Shown: positions 1-10,790 of the stretch, piece after piece
How the letters are laid out: the number at the start of each line of letters is the position of its first letter
Numbering within the stretch: position 1 is the stretch's first letter
NCBI GenBank assembly: GCA_902728285.1
Contig: CACVBU010000537.1
Span: 61,863-125,862 of the forward strand
DNA from: Clytia hemisphaerica
Taxonomy: Eukaryota > Cnidaria > Hydrozoa > Leptothecata > Clytiidae
Reading direction: 5' to 3'
DNA length: 64,000 bases
Position numbers and translations under genes: made by a program
The notes under the pieces: generated by a model
Seen by the model: the letters and a program-made list of their open reading frames with translations, nothing else
Databases searched by the model: none
What the model was told of the DNA's origin: nothing

Positions 1-736
1 ACAAATATTTTAGAATCATTAATTTACAACTCCAGTTAAAATTTAGTGTTGATTGCATTAATAAAATTGAAGTTATCGCTGTTTTTCAATAATGACGTCA
101 TTTGAATCTCACTTATGACGTGTTTTTTCGATGTAATTGATAACGTCAAAATCAGTTTTTGACCGATATCTTGAGATTGGCTAAATGCAAATTTTTGACC
201 CAGCACTTTTCGAAATCCGCTCGTTGATATGATTCTTTTGAGCTGTATATGAACGTTAAGGAATAATTGGAAGCGGTGCGCGTCACGCAAAATATATTTG
301 GGACATGCCTTGTTTCACCCGAGCTGTTCTCACAAGTCAAGTTTCAGTGAAAGTGTTGTACTATCTCGATCTAATTACAATTATATGCTCAGAATATTTG
401 GCAAAAAATGAATTTAGCTTCAAAATTTTAAAAACCGCAAGTAAAGCACTTTAACTTATAAAGTATAGTTTTAACTCTGAGTTTCAACATGAAACTTAAT
501 ACTTAAGAGCTTAGGATCTGAGTATCTAAAAGCTTGTGAATGGTCCCACTAGGACGTAAATGTAGTCATAAAGCCATTACACCACTTCAAAATCGAAATA
601 TCCGATTAGATAAAGTAGCAAGCCTGGAAATGCCATGCTTATGTCATGCAAAACGCTAAATATCCAGAAATGCCAACATGATTGTAGTATAAACTTTGTT
701 TTATTAAACTTTTTTCTTTTTTTTTCTCACCTATAG
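1..736. other. No gene seen; AT-rich flank
   Basis: No exon with matched splice signals was found on either strand. The stretch ends in a long pyrimidine tract and an AG at 735-736, which serves as the acceptor for the first protease exon. Short open frames on the minus strand have no recognisable content. Confidence 0.4.
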
Positions 737-1199
737 TTGCAGTAAACAGTCAAAAAGTGTGCAAAGATCAATCTCCAACCAGCAATTGTCTCTCATGGAA
801 ATCAAACGGTTTCTGCAAAGAAGATCTTCAAACTTCTGTGAAAGAAGTCGTTCTGTAAGCTCGTCACACCTGCCCCGCCAAACTACCGTTTCAACCCAAG
901 GGCCACCCCTCCCGTCTTCAAGTCCATCAGAATGTAGGTGATCCACTGTTCCACAAAGTCGCATCGTGAATGGCGAAGATGCGAAGCCAGGAGCATGGCC
1001 GTGGATGCGTCGCTCCAACCACCAGGGATGGCATTTTGTGGGGAACTTAATCACTCCAAACTGTAAAGCAATTATACATCCTGGCCTAAAATAAAAATAT
1101 CCTAAAAAATTATAATGCTGAATGTTCTATCAAAATCCCGATCGAGATAGAAAATCGTTTGTTCCTTGGCTGAGAAAATAGTTGGGATAGATAAGGAGT

Positions 1200-1345
1200 G
1201 AATTTTTTTTTTGATTTTCAAACGGGAATGAAACAAGGGAAAATATTCCCATTGAGAGTAAAATTGAAGAGTCTTTTCTCAACGGGGACAAAATTTTGGC
1301 CACAATTTCCAGTAAGGCTAGGGTCTGTGACACAGGTATGTTTTA
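1200..1345. mobile_element. Fragment of ACACCCC-family MITE
   Basis: This stretch shares the block running from gggaatgaaa to ctgtgacacagg with the elements at 47212-47462 and 52627-52910. Only the right part remains and the left terminal repeat is missing. It lies in the long intron of the broken protease gene. Confidence 0.6.
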
Positions 1346-1396
1346 TCAGTGTGAATTTGTGGAGGTTAACAGAAAAATGATATGTCCTTTATACAC

Positions 1397-2158
1397 ATCG
1401 ATTTTGGGCTATCTCTTTAATTTAATCGGATATTTCAATTTGGGAGGGTTTGGCAGACTTCCAAGCTATATTGAGTCTTATTGAACTATTTTTGAGCTTT
1501 TGGATCCTCAGATTCTAAGGTCCTAAGTCTTAAGTCTCATGTTAAAACTCAGAGTTAAAACTCTGATGGATTTCGCTTTTTTCTCAAATATTAAAATATC
1601 ATGACCTTGGTTGTCTTTGAAAATTAAAAATGCCGATTTCTGCTCTGCAGGGGGTCTTAAATTAGGAGAAAACCCCAAAGATTTGAAAAATAACCCTTTT
1701 CCGACCATTTTGAGGCATTTTCATTATTAGGTCAAAATCAGTTTTTTGTGAAATATTTCACTTTTTGAGAAGCTCTCGTTTACGGAAACCCAAAAATGCC
1801 AATATTTGAGAAAACTTTCAATTTTTAAAAGTTTTTGTCTCTTAAATCGAAGAAAGGGATATTTTTAACCGGAAAATATGCCTTAAGTTTGAAATTAGAC
1901 CCCCAGCAGAGCAGAATTTGGCATTTTTGATTTTCAAAGACAATTAAGGTTGAAATATATCGAGAATTTTGGTTATTTTAACGTTTTTTAAGATTTAAAG
2001 TTCCGGTGAAAAAGTCGATCTCTTTAATTTAATCGAATATTTCAATTTTGGAGTTGTTGGCAGACTTCCAGGCTATATTCGGAGTCTTATTGGACTATTT
2101 TTGAACTTTTGGATCCTCAGATCCTAGGGTCCTAAGTCTTAAGTCTCATGTTAAAACT
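1397..2158. repeat. Direct repeats flanking an inverted repeat
   Basis: Two direct copies of about 140 bp (1397-1556 and 2018-2158) share ctctttaatttaatcg and gcagacttccaagctatatt. Between them, 1609-1660 and 1900-1953 are inverted copies of a block containing tctgctctgc and a run of G or C. The layout resembles a foldback element inside a duplicated segment. Confidence 0.65.
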
Positions 2159-2464
2159 CTACCCTTCCAACTTACTTTAGAGCACTTACATTGATTGTGC
2201 TTTAAAAACTTCCCGATGGGTTTTCCTTTTTTCATTATGATCATGATTGTAGATTATGGTACATCATATTTAGGATTTTACCTACCTTCTCAATATGATT
2301 CGTTAACTTTATTTTTATGTCAAAACTTACGAAGATCTGGCAGATGATGCCAGATTTCATTCTACCGGGTGTTTCAGAAAAAGTGCATGATTATGAAGTT
2401 AATCTTCGAAAAAACTTAAGATTTTATAAATCCAAACTTTTAAGAATTCGAAGGACGAAAGACT

Positions 2465-2701
2465 AACTTGAATTTTGAGCTATCATACTTTAAATTTGTT
2501 TCACGTATTCAAAAGTGATTAAAGAAAGTCCGAAAAAATTCTCTTTCGAAGTAGCCTCATTTTTGAGAAAAAGTGTAGATAAATTTTATTTAATGTCCAT
2601 TAGGTATTGACGCTAGCTAGTAAAGTTCAGTGACTTTCTTCATAACTTTTGAACACATGAAGTAAATTTAAAGTATGATAGCTCAAAACTTAAGTTAGCT
2701 T
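2465..2701. mobile_element. Foldback repeat, about 65-bp arms
   Basis: The arm at 2465-2530 is the near-exact reverse complement of 2633-2701; both contain gagctatcatactttaaat in one orientation or the other. No coding content or target-site duplication is visible. It is probably a non-autonomous DNA element. Confidence 0.6.
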
Positions 2702-2849
2702 TTCTTCTTTCTGATGATGAAAAGTTAAGATATATAATATTTTAGGATTTTTATTTAATAATTCTTGACGGCGACTTTCAATATATCAATGGAACGTATC
2801 GAATAGTAAAACGTTGTATGAGTGACGGTAGAAAGTCTTTCACCATATT

Positions 2850-3281
2850 TAATAATAATAATGCTATACAATGCACAGGCCACCGTGCGAGCACATGGGC
2901 CTCTATGAACCACTCTTTGTTCGGTTTACAATTTCTTTAAGATAGAGCTTTTTCCTAGGGCTCCCCCTGACTTTGAATTTAAAGTTTGCATCCTTTAGTG
3001 ACGTGTTCATTACTTGGGCTTTCATACACCACTCTTTGATTGTCTTCCTTTCACTTTTCGTAAGATCTTCTGTCACACGGAAGGGCAATCTTTCTCCTTT
3101 AGTAATTGCTCTTAACACTGTATTTTTGTCTTCTTCGTTTGCAAATCGAAAATTTTCCGATTCTTTGAGTTTCTTCAATCTTTATATTCCTTAAGCTTAG
3201 TTTCTTAGGTAAGACTTTTTCATTTAGATATTCTTCGTCGTAGATTTTGGTTTTACCTAGCACCCTGCCTGGAATATGCAT
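2850..3281 (-). mobile_element. ORF1-only LINE fragment with CR1 3' tail
   Basis: On the minus strand a 91-codon frame (3178-2903) matches the C-terminal half of the ORF1 at 10116-10733, sharing DLTKSER, KEW and VRGSPR-KLY. A second frame up to 3281 carries the part before it, so there is one frameshift. Directly after the stop comes AGAGGCCCATG and then a run of ATT. The same 3' end follows ORF2 in the LINE at 33119-37250. ORF2 is wholly absent between ORF1 and the tail. This is a half-LINE, not a host gene. Confidence 0.75.
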
Positions 3282-4684
3282 ATATCATTCTCTCCCAATC
3301 CGGCTGCTAATCGAAGTATCGATTGACGTCGAATGAGCTTAGTAAGGCTCAAATTGTAGATGTAGAACCACTGACCTTTATGTGTGTAGAACGATAAACT
3401 CTGTATACACGTTGAATTAGAGAACGTCAACTGTAATACGGATCAAGGTTGATATTTGATTGATGATTACTTTTAGGTATTAACAGCCAGTCATTAAACT
3501 GAAGGCCAATCACCAGACAGGATTACCGTCAACCTTGGCGTTCACAACAGAAACATTGACGAAGCCTCTAAACAACGAATCCAAGTCAAACAAATCATCA
3601 TGCATCCAAGATACAGCAGATATAACCTGAATGCAGATATCGCTCTTTTGGAATTGAAAACACCTGCTCAATTGAACAGTCGCGTACGTCTTGCGTGCGT
3701 ACCTAAAGTTGGCGTTGGCGTTATTTTTCCAACCGGAAAACAATACTACCTTGCAGGTTAGTAAAACGACGTTGACAGTCTTGAAAGGGATTAATCATTT
3801 AAGATAAGAACTCCATGTCTCAAAAACTAAACGCATGCTTCAAAAGTCTTTCCTGGGACTCCTTTGGCCAGAAGAAAGTCGTTCAGAATATGAAATTCCC
3901 CTCTCATACATGCGCAATACCTCAAGCTTTTACTCTATCAACAAGTGTTTTCCCTCGTTCGTTCGGAGAATAGGTTACATTTTTGTAATTCTTGTTGTGC
4001 AAGTTCTTTTATGACGGAACAGGAGCGGAAATTTGAGAAATAAGAAATTTACCATTGAATAATTTTAAAGGTTGGGGAACGACAACCCACCTAGGGAATT
4101 AACCAGCCATTCTCCAACAAACGCGACTACCAGTTGTTCCAAGCCTAAAATGTCTAAACAGTCAAGAACATGTCTGTGTTGGAAACGGATTCGATCCACG
4201 TCCGGATGGTTCCTAACAACCAAATGCTCGCCTTGAGATTCTGGTGGTCCGTTAGTCTGCCAAGGTGTGATGTTTGATGCAGGCCTGATATGGTACTGAC
4301 TTCTTTTTACGGGTGAGTTTTTTTCGTTTTTCAACCCGTATTGGTGAAATTTTGTCTTGATCATTTGGGGCTCGGATCAGTTACACTCAAAGTTAGAGTT
4401 ACACCTTTACTAGGGGATAATCTGAAAGTAAGATAATCATTTTAGTATTCTCCTCTCAAACCGTAAAGAGTTCTTACAATAGTAAATTTTATGTATAAAA
4501 TGTGTTTTTCTGACTGATGTAACCAACAAAACTATGGCATGTTATACATTTTCTGTTAGGCTAACTATTCCTGAATCTAAAGATTTAAAAATTACATTGA
4601 AAAAATTTGATGAAGAGGAAAATGAAGATATTCCCGAAGAAGAAGTCATAACGTCATTTTTGCAATTAAATTCTTAACTCTTAA

Positions 4685-5403
4685 GGTGGTTCCCCACTGG
4701 TTTTGCTTAAAAAATCATTTTTTTTGTATTTTTTTCTTCCAGGGCGTTTCTTATGCAAAATTTATCGTAGATTCCGAATCTGAAAACCGTTTTTTATCTA
4801 AGGACGCCAATTTCAAGATATGACTTGTTTTGTGACCCATGGTAGCTAAAAAAAATTTTCCCACAATTTTCAACTTTCAATTTATTTCAAGAATTTTCAA
4901 CATAAATTTTCTCCGAAAAACGTACTTTTTGAAATTTCTGCGGTAAATAAAATTTGATAGCATTTTCAGTTTGAGCTGAAATTTTCAGGATAGTTTAATT
5001 TCATGGTTTTCCATGTTCCCTATAAATTTCAGTGAGTTTTGATAAGAGGGTGTTCCAGGCCAAATGATTTTTTGCGGCCAAATTTCATCGTAAAAGTTGA
5101 CCGCTGACTTTGAAATGCCATAATTCAATGAAACCTTCACCAACCTAAGTGAAATTTATAGGGAACATGGAGTAACCTATAATAAAGGTATTTGCAAAGT
5201 TTGAACGTATTCCAGAAAAAATTTCAGATTTTATTTACCGCAGAAACAACCAACTTAGAAATTTAATTAATTATGCGCATAATTAAAAAAAATATTTTTT
5301 TTTTCAAAAATCATCTTTTTTCATTGATAGTATTGTTTGTACCAAATATCAACTGTTTTTGATCAATATTGAAGATTTTAGCATCAACCAGTGGGGAACC
5401 ACC
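4685..5403. mobile_element. TTAA-flanked MITE, 719 bp
   Basis: The ends are inverted repeats beginning GGTGGTTCCCCACTGG. Both sides are bounded by TTAA (4681-4684 and 5404-5407), the target-site duplication typical of piggyBac and Kolobok transposons. No transposase frame is present, so it is non-autonomous. Confidence 0.85.
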
Positions 5404-5740
5404 TTAAGGGATTTGATTAAAAAGCGATTTAAAAGGCAATTCTTTGTTAAAAGTGTTAAAGAACCTAAACATAACTTTTATGTTCAAATGCTAAAAAAAT
5501 TTTTCCAACTATTGTCAGAGCCCTTGAAGTTCAGGTTGGACGGTACGGTAAATCCACGAAAGCAACGGACTATCGTACCTAGCCTGTCGCGTGTTATTCC
5601 TTTCCAAGTTGTTGTACATCTACGGAGCGCGGCTACAATGTTAGCTGAGTGGCTCGGCCTAGACTGTCTATATAAAAGAAATATGACGGTGTGTCGTGTA
5701 CCAAACTTAACGGAAAAAACGGAAAGGAGACAGTATACCA

Positions 5741-6177
5741 TATTTCCTATAATAAGCGCCACGGCGCTTATTTCGGAATTTACAATTTCACGTTTCGTTC
5801 TTGCCTAATCTTCGAATTCGATCGGTTGGTTGGGTGACATCCTTAAAAAAAGACTTCTTGCTATAAAATTTGGGGTTCTCTCGGGGGTAAGTAGCGTACG
5901 GGAAAGAATTAACGGGTATGTATCGTGATGTATTTTCTGTTCTCTTGCTAAAAGATATAAAAGATAAGTTTAGACATCAACTTCTTCGTCGCTTTCCTGG
6001 TCAGAGTCAAGCAACAAGAAAACTATAGACTTTGAGTAAAAGTATTGAAATCTCATTTTCTCTTGATATTCTAATAAGCGCCACATTTGAAAGTTTATTA
6101 GAGGGTGGCGTTCATTTCAAAATTCAAATTTTTTAGGTGCGGTGTTTATTAGAGGGCAACACTTATTGGAGGAAATA
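5741..6177. mobile_element. MITE with TATTTCC ends
   Basis: Left end TATTTCCTATAATAAGCGCC and right end, read in reverse, TATTTCCTCCAATAAG form imperfect terminal inverted repeats. Inner copies of aataagcgcc and ttattagaggg repeat the motif. No target-site duplication is clear. Confidence 0.6.
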
Positions 6178-6355
6178 CGATAGACCGAGTTACTAATGAA
6201 GAGACCTAGCGCAGAATTCTATTGGTTGTTAAACAATTGTTTAAATCGCGTGATAACAATCATACTCTCAATGAGTAGCTTCTGACGAGATTTTTGATTA
6301 GTTGGTAAGAGTTGTGGTTAGAGGGTATGGATCTTTAGTTTAGAATACTACAGTT

Positions 6356-6812
6356 AGTCTGTGCCACTAACTCGATCGAGAAGATTCTTCCGAAAAGGGA
6401 AGAACCTTCCCAAACAGGAAGAACTAACTCTATTTTTTTCTACCCGTTTGGGAAGATTCTTCTTCTTTGGGAAGTTGAAAATTGACTGAATCTTCGGCGA
6501 AGCTGTACGATGACCGGCCGTGACCGGCGAACGTTGAAACTTTTTGGAGGTGAAAAATCATCAAATTTTAAGGATTTTATCCAAAAGAAAAATAAACTTT
6601 ACCGTGGAATTCTTGTTAAATTGTGAAAAAAACTGCGAAGTTTCCAAACGGGAAGTTCCAACCCGATCGAGTTTTCCTTATTTCCCCGCTTCTTCCCGAT
6701 CTGGAAGTCCGCTTTTTAACTCTTACCCATTTGGGTGTCAAGTTAATTCCCCGTTAAGGAAGGCTCTTCCCATTTCGGAATAATCTTCCCGATCGAGTTA
6801 GTGGCACAGACT
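6356..6812. mobile_element. MITE with about 46-bp inverted ends
   Basis: The ends share AGTCTGTGCCACTAACTCG in inverted orientation and continue with GATCG(A/G)GAAGATT and a GGAAGA motif. The interior is rich in short GGGAAGA/TCTTCCC copies. The 79-residue frame inside (6544-6783) is therefore repeat-derived. Confidence 0.75.
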
Positions 6813-7459
6813 GACAGTGTCATTAATATACAAACATAACGAAGAAGATATTACAGTAGTACAATTTGTTCATTCATCTCATCATCGGGCTATGCTGTAA
6901 AACTATACGTTGTCATATACCGTACGAACAAAATATAGACCATTTTCTTCTAAAAATATTCGGGTTATAATGTTGGTAATATTCCTGTTGTTGAAAACCA
7001 AACTTGACGAACTCACAAGAATTACACAATCAACGTTTATCAACTTACGACACGCGATCAATATTTGGGGTACAATATGAAAAGTGATAACTTATCAATT
7101 AGGTTAATTAACTTAGTTAGTAGCATTTTAAGTGTATCAATTTTGGCGGGGATTAATTTTGGGCCGGGAATTAAGTGGTTTTTGGTAAAATCCGCCAAAT
7201 CAAACACACCCAAAATTTAAAAAAAATCTTTTAAGGTAGAAATTCTATACGAAAATAGCATTTTTGATAATTAAGAATTAAAATCTCAAGTAATTATTGA
7301 TTGACATGTGCCTAAAATTTCTCCATCCGCTAAATTAAATCTCCGTATTAATACTTTTAAAGGGACATAAAAGTAGTAAAATGTAAACAATGCGTGAACC
7401 ACGTGCCATTAAAGAGAACAATTAAAATCACGTGTCGAAAACAAACTTGTAAAATAATT
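6813..7459. other. No gene seen
   Basis: This is AT-rich sequence with a gcggggattaatttt-type motif at 7145-7170 that also occurs near 29380 and 44240, suggesting small dispersed repeats. No exon with both splice signals was found. Confidence 0.35.
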
Positions 7460-7729
7460 AAAGTTATCATTTTCACTAAAGTGAAACCTTGATTATCGAA
7501 CATCATCACTGTGAGAAATTTATCAAAAACAATCATTCAGTCAAAAGATATCAAACAAAGTTATAAGCTAATTGACGTCTAAAAACGCTGTTTTCTGCTG
7601 TTTTTTTCGGGTCAATCACTTATTAACTTTGTATCATAACTTTGTATTGAATAAATATTTTAGTGAAATTTCTTCACAGTGATGACCTCCAAAGATCAAA
7701 GAATCTCTCCAGTGAAAATGAAAGTTATA
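7460..7729. mobile_element. Foldback MITE, about 270 bp
   Basis: Inner arms 7501-7522 and 7661-7684 pair (ATCATCACTGTGA-GAAATTT). Outer arms AAGTTATCATTTTCACT (7460-7477) and its inverse at 7711-7728 extend the foldback. There is no coding content. Confidence 0.6.
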
Positions 7730-8033
7730 GCACTTTTCTACAAGATCTTCATTTTTTTCTTCTTCATTTTCATCTTCATTTTTAGAATTTTTTTGAAGAT
7801 TTTTTTATTTCAAATTGTTCCACTCACAAATATCTCTCCAACGATACCAAATTTATAAAGATTAAAGAATTCTGTCAAAAGTTATAGGTAAAAGAAAAAA
7901 GAGTGCACACTTATCGTGAATAGACTTTAAAACAATCAAAATCAACCATATTTGTTTTGACATGTGACATTTGTTTTGATTTCGTAGAACTGTGTTGTTT
8001 ACAAATTTCTAAAGTAATTTTATATCCCTTTAA

Positions 8034-8927
8034 CCCTTTAAGTGCTATGGTCATTCTTTTCTAAGTTTTCTAAAGAAAATCGCTAGTTCAAAATGTCAAG
8101 GCTTATATCTCCGGATCTAGAAGGAGTTAGAAGCCTCTTTTTCCTTTAGGCGCCTTCGGCACCACCCGATTTAGGAAGGGCGGGTTGGGTTAGGTTGATT
8201 AGAGGAATTAAAGCTGCGCTGACGTGCCTGAAAGATAGAAAGGTGCTAAGTGGTAATGCTTTGCTGGAGGACAGAATCAAGTAAAACAGGGCCGAATTTA
8301 GAGGTTCTTGGATCACTCGTTGACCGGGGGGGTTTCATGGTTGGCGGAGGAGCGGAATCGGCCCTTTTTTCGGACGGAGTGGCGGAATTTGGCGAAAATT
8401 TAGACAGAATTACGGAAATTGGGTTCTCTGACGGAGACGGAAAATTAGACAATTTTAGTGCGGAAAAACGGAATTTAGCAAAAAAATTTGCGGAATTTCG
8501 GAATTGGTAAAAGATATTCAAAATTTGCGGAATTTTCGACAAAAATATTGAATTTCAAAGGAATTTTCGGTGACGGAATTTTGGTTCAATTTAAGACGGT
8601 TTGACGGAAATTGGAGAAAAAATTGGCGGAATTGCGGAATCGGGTACCCCCTGAAACCCCCCCCCCCTTGACCGAAAATGGCCAAAAAACGGTCAGAATC
8701 AGAAAAAGTGAATTTTTTCAAATTTCTGCATTATTTTGACTTTTTGGCTTAAAATCTCTCTGGAAAGACTCACTTTTGATTTTTCTTTTGCTTGTTTATG
8801 AAGTTCAATCCAATTCCTACGAGTTAGACCGAAAATGACGATTTCTAACTCAAACTGGGCATTACAGGAGGGCTTCGCCCTCCTAAATAGCCTATATCTG
8901 ATATATACCACTTTGGCACTTGAAGGG
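8034..8927. mobile_element. piggyBac-like TTAA MITE with nested repeat
   Basis: The element runs from CCCTTTAAGTGC to GCACTTGAAGGG and is flanked on both sides by TTAA (8030-8033 and 8928-8931). A CCC start next to TTAA is the piggyBac pattern. The interior contains a second inverted unit (8321-8672) and a perfect short hairpin at 8867-8885 (AGGAGGGCTTCGCCCTCCT). No transposase is visible. Confidence 0.75.
8321..8672. repeat. G-run/C-run bounded unit rich in CGGAATT
   Basis: This inner unit starts with TTGACCGGGGGGGTTTCA and ends with the inverse form, TGAAA then a C run then TTGACC. Between them are many degenerate cggaatt copies. The two overlapping frames here (8250-8510 plus, 8542-8246 minus) are products of this repetition. 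Confidence 0.6.
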
Positions 8928-8939
8928 TTAAGGTATAAA

Positions 8940-9824
8940 TTGGTCCATTACTTTTTGTGTGATATATCGACGATCTACCTGAGGTTACAATCTCTGATAT
9001 GTACCTCTTTGCAGAAGACACTAAGCTTGTTGAGAAGATAAATAGTGCTGAAGATTCCATTCGCTTGCAACATGATATCGATGTAATGGAAAGATGGTCA
9101 AAGGACTGGCTACTCAAATTCCACCCAGATAAATGCCACGTGCTAACACTGGGAATCCATACAACATAGACGGGTTAATCCTGGAGCACGTGGATCAAGA
9201 AAAAGATCTCGGAGTGATTATCGTTGGGGAACTGAATTTTGAAGAACACATCTTTGGTAAAATCAAGAGAGCTAACTCAATCGTTGGTCTGATCAGCAGA
9301 AGTTTTGACTTTCTTTCACCAGAAATGCTCCGCACTCTTTTTATAGCGTTCGTCCGACCTCATCTTGAGTACGCTCAAGCCGTTTGGTCTCCACTACTCA
9401 TCAAACACATCGATGCCATCGAGAGTGTTCAGCAAAGGACCACGAGACTGGTTACCGGGTACAAGAACAAATCTTACGTCTCCGTAAGATTAACCTTCCG
9501 ACACTGAAAATCAGACGTAAAATTGGCGATATGGTTGAAGTATATAAACATCTTCACGTTTATGATAAATCATCGGCTTGTCAAAAGTTTGTCCTTCGCG
9601 AACGCCTGAAACACCAGCACGATTACAAACTACAAAGAAAGTTTGCAAATGATTGTGTCAGAGGGTATCAAACAAATTCGTCGTTCTACACAAGTATTGA
9701 CATATGGAATGGTCTTGGATTTGAAATTGTAGCTGCAACATCTGTCGCCTACTTCACAGAAAAATTGCTCGCTGAAGGGGAAAAGATCTCCATAAATTGT
9801 AAAATGTTAAACATAATTTCATAG
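8940..9824 (+). pseudogene. CR1-type LINE reverse transcriptase, 3' fragment
   Basis: Translated pieces match the C-terminal reverse transcriptase region of the LINE at 33190-35169. They include the RT hairpin region, WSKDWLLKFHPDKCHVL, KDLGVII, RPHLEYAQ-VWSP and a final coiled segment. The frame is broken at about 9150 and 9480. The catalytic box reads F-A-E-D instead of F-A-D-D, so a metal-binding Asp is lost. The left boundary abuts the TTAA element at 8927, and no CR1 3' tail is clear. It is a dead, 5'-truncated copy. Confidence 0.85.
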
Positions 9825-9857
9825 AAGTCGATAGACCTGGGAAATATATTACTGTCC

Positions 9858-10110
9858 CGGGGGGGGGGGGGGGGGGTACTAGGTTTGCGAGGTGACGGGT
9901 ATGTCCGAGCCGAAAATCGAAAATCGACCCTTTGAGAGACAAGATTTTGGTGATTTTGGGACCCTTTGAGAGACTTTTTCCTAAATTTCGGTCCAATTTT
10001 TCCAAATTTTGGTTTGATTTTCACCAAATTTTGGTCAAAATTTTTGGAAATCGTGACCCTTTGAGAGAAAAATTTTTGATTTTCGTGATTTTGGGACCCT
10101 TTCAGAGACT
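9858..10110. repeat. G homopolymer and gaccctttgagaga repeats
   Basis: A run of about 19 G at 9859-9877 is followed by four degenerate copies of gaccctttgagaga (about 9924, 9960, 10051 and 10095) with variable TTTT-rich spacers. It resembles a small unstable satellite between two LINE pieces. Confidence 0.6.
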
Positions 10111-10115
10111 AACTT

Positions 10116-10790
10116 TTGAATTTGTACCCCTCGACAACAAAACTCGTAAACAAAATCGAAGAAACCATAAATGCGAAGACTACAACGGACCAAGAGAAAA
10201 TTCCTGCTAAAAGTTACGCTGAGATGGCGACAACCAGCGACGAATTAAACATATCCAATATCAAACGGCTTCTCCGTAGCGAGAAAGTCGAAGAACAAAT
10301 TGAAGAACAAAGAAAAGAATCTAGGGATGCCAACATTATCATCTATGGCGTTAAAGAGACCAAAGATAAAGACGATAATGACTTCGTAGCCGAGATACTG
10401 AGCGACGTCAACATCAAGACAGTGCCAACATACATTTCTCGTATAGGAAAGGAGTCTGCTGACATGAGTCCGATCAAAGTTGTGTTTAAAGACACTCATT
10501 TTAAATACAGATTTATGAAGCAGTTGAGAGAACTAAAGAGATATCAAAAGTACGACAAAGTTAGCATAACTGACGATTTAACCAAATCCGAACGCGAACA
10601 AGTTAAAGAGTGGCGAAAGAAAGCGGACATAATGAATCAAGCGATGTCAGAGAAGGATCATGTAATAAGAGTCCGAGGAAGTCCTCGTGACAAGCTTTAT
10701 TTTAAGAAAGTATTTTGTAAACGATCAATTTAAGAGGCCCATGCGCGCCTGAAACCGTATTTCTGTTTAATAATAAAAAAAAATAAAGCG
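10116..10790 (+). mobile_element. ORF1-only half-LINE with open 205-residue ORF1
   Basis: A single open frame (10116-10733) encodes a charged ORF1 protein: a coiled-coil-like N-terminal half rich in E and K, an RRM-like middle (ANIIIYGVKE) and a C-terminal domain (DDLTKSEREQVKEW, VRGSPRDKLYFKK). It is homologous to 36172-36630 of the full LINE. LINE ORF1 proteins of this type bind element RNA. The stop is followed at once by GAGGCCCATG and an AATAAT tail, the 3' end normally found after ORF2. No endonuclease or reverse transcriptase is present. The intact frame suggests a young copy, or selection on ORF1. Confidence 0.75.

Larger units (their letters stand above)
737..4251 (+). pseudogene. 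Broken ShKT/trypsin-like serine protease gene
   Basis: Four exon remnants are seen. At 737-870 a Cys-rich stretch (CKDQ, NCLSWK, NGFCKED) resembles a ShKT domain, and its frame stops where the next Cys is expected. At about 940-1061 lies the protease N-terminus RIVNGEDAKPGAWPW, ending at donor gtaaag. Exon 3517-3756 has a CAG acceptor and a gttagt donor and holds the catalytic Asp in DIALLEL. Exon 4071-4251 opens with GWGTT and holds the active-site Ser in DSGGPLVCQ. Phases agree between the last two exons. Defects are a TGA just before the RIVNG exon, a TAA at 4100-4102, a frameshift near 4210, and a TGA (4234-4236) where the Gly before DSGG should be. No exon with the AAHC His motif was found between 1062 and 3516. 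In trypsin-like enzymes that His, the Asp and the Ser form the triad, so this copy cannot be active. ShKT-protease fusions are known in cnidarians and other invertebrates. Confidence 0.8.

Noticed and set aside
759..941. 60-residue plus-strand gene
   Set aside because: It is an alternative frame of the decayed ShKT-like exon and linker of the protease pseudogene.
5359..5808. 149-residue plus-strand frame
   Set aside because: It begins inside the right terminal repeat of the 4685-5403 element and runs into the 5741 element; no splice support or recognisable content.
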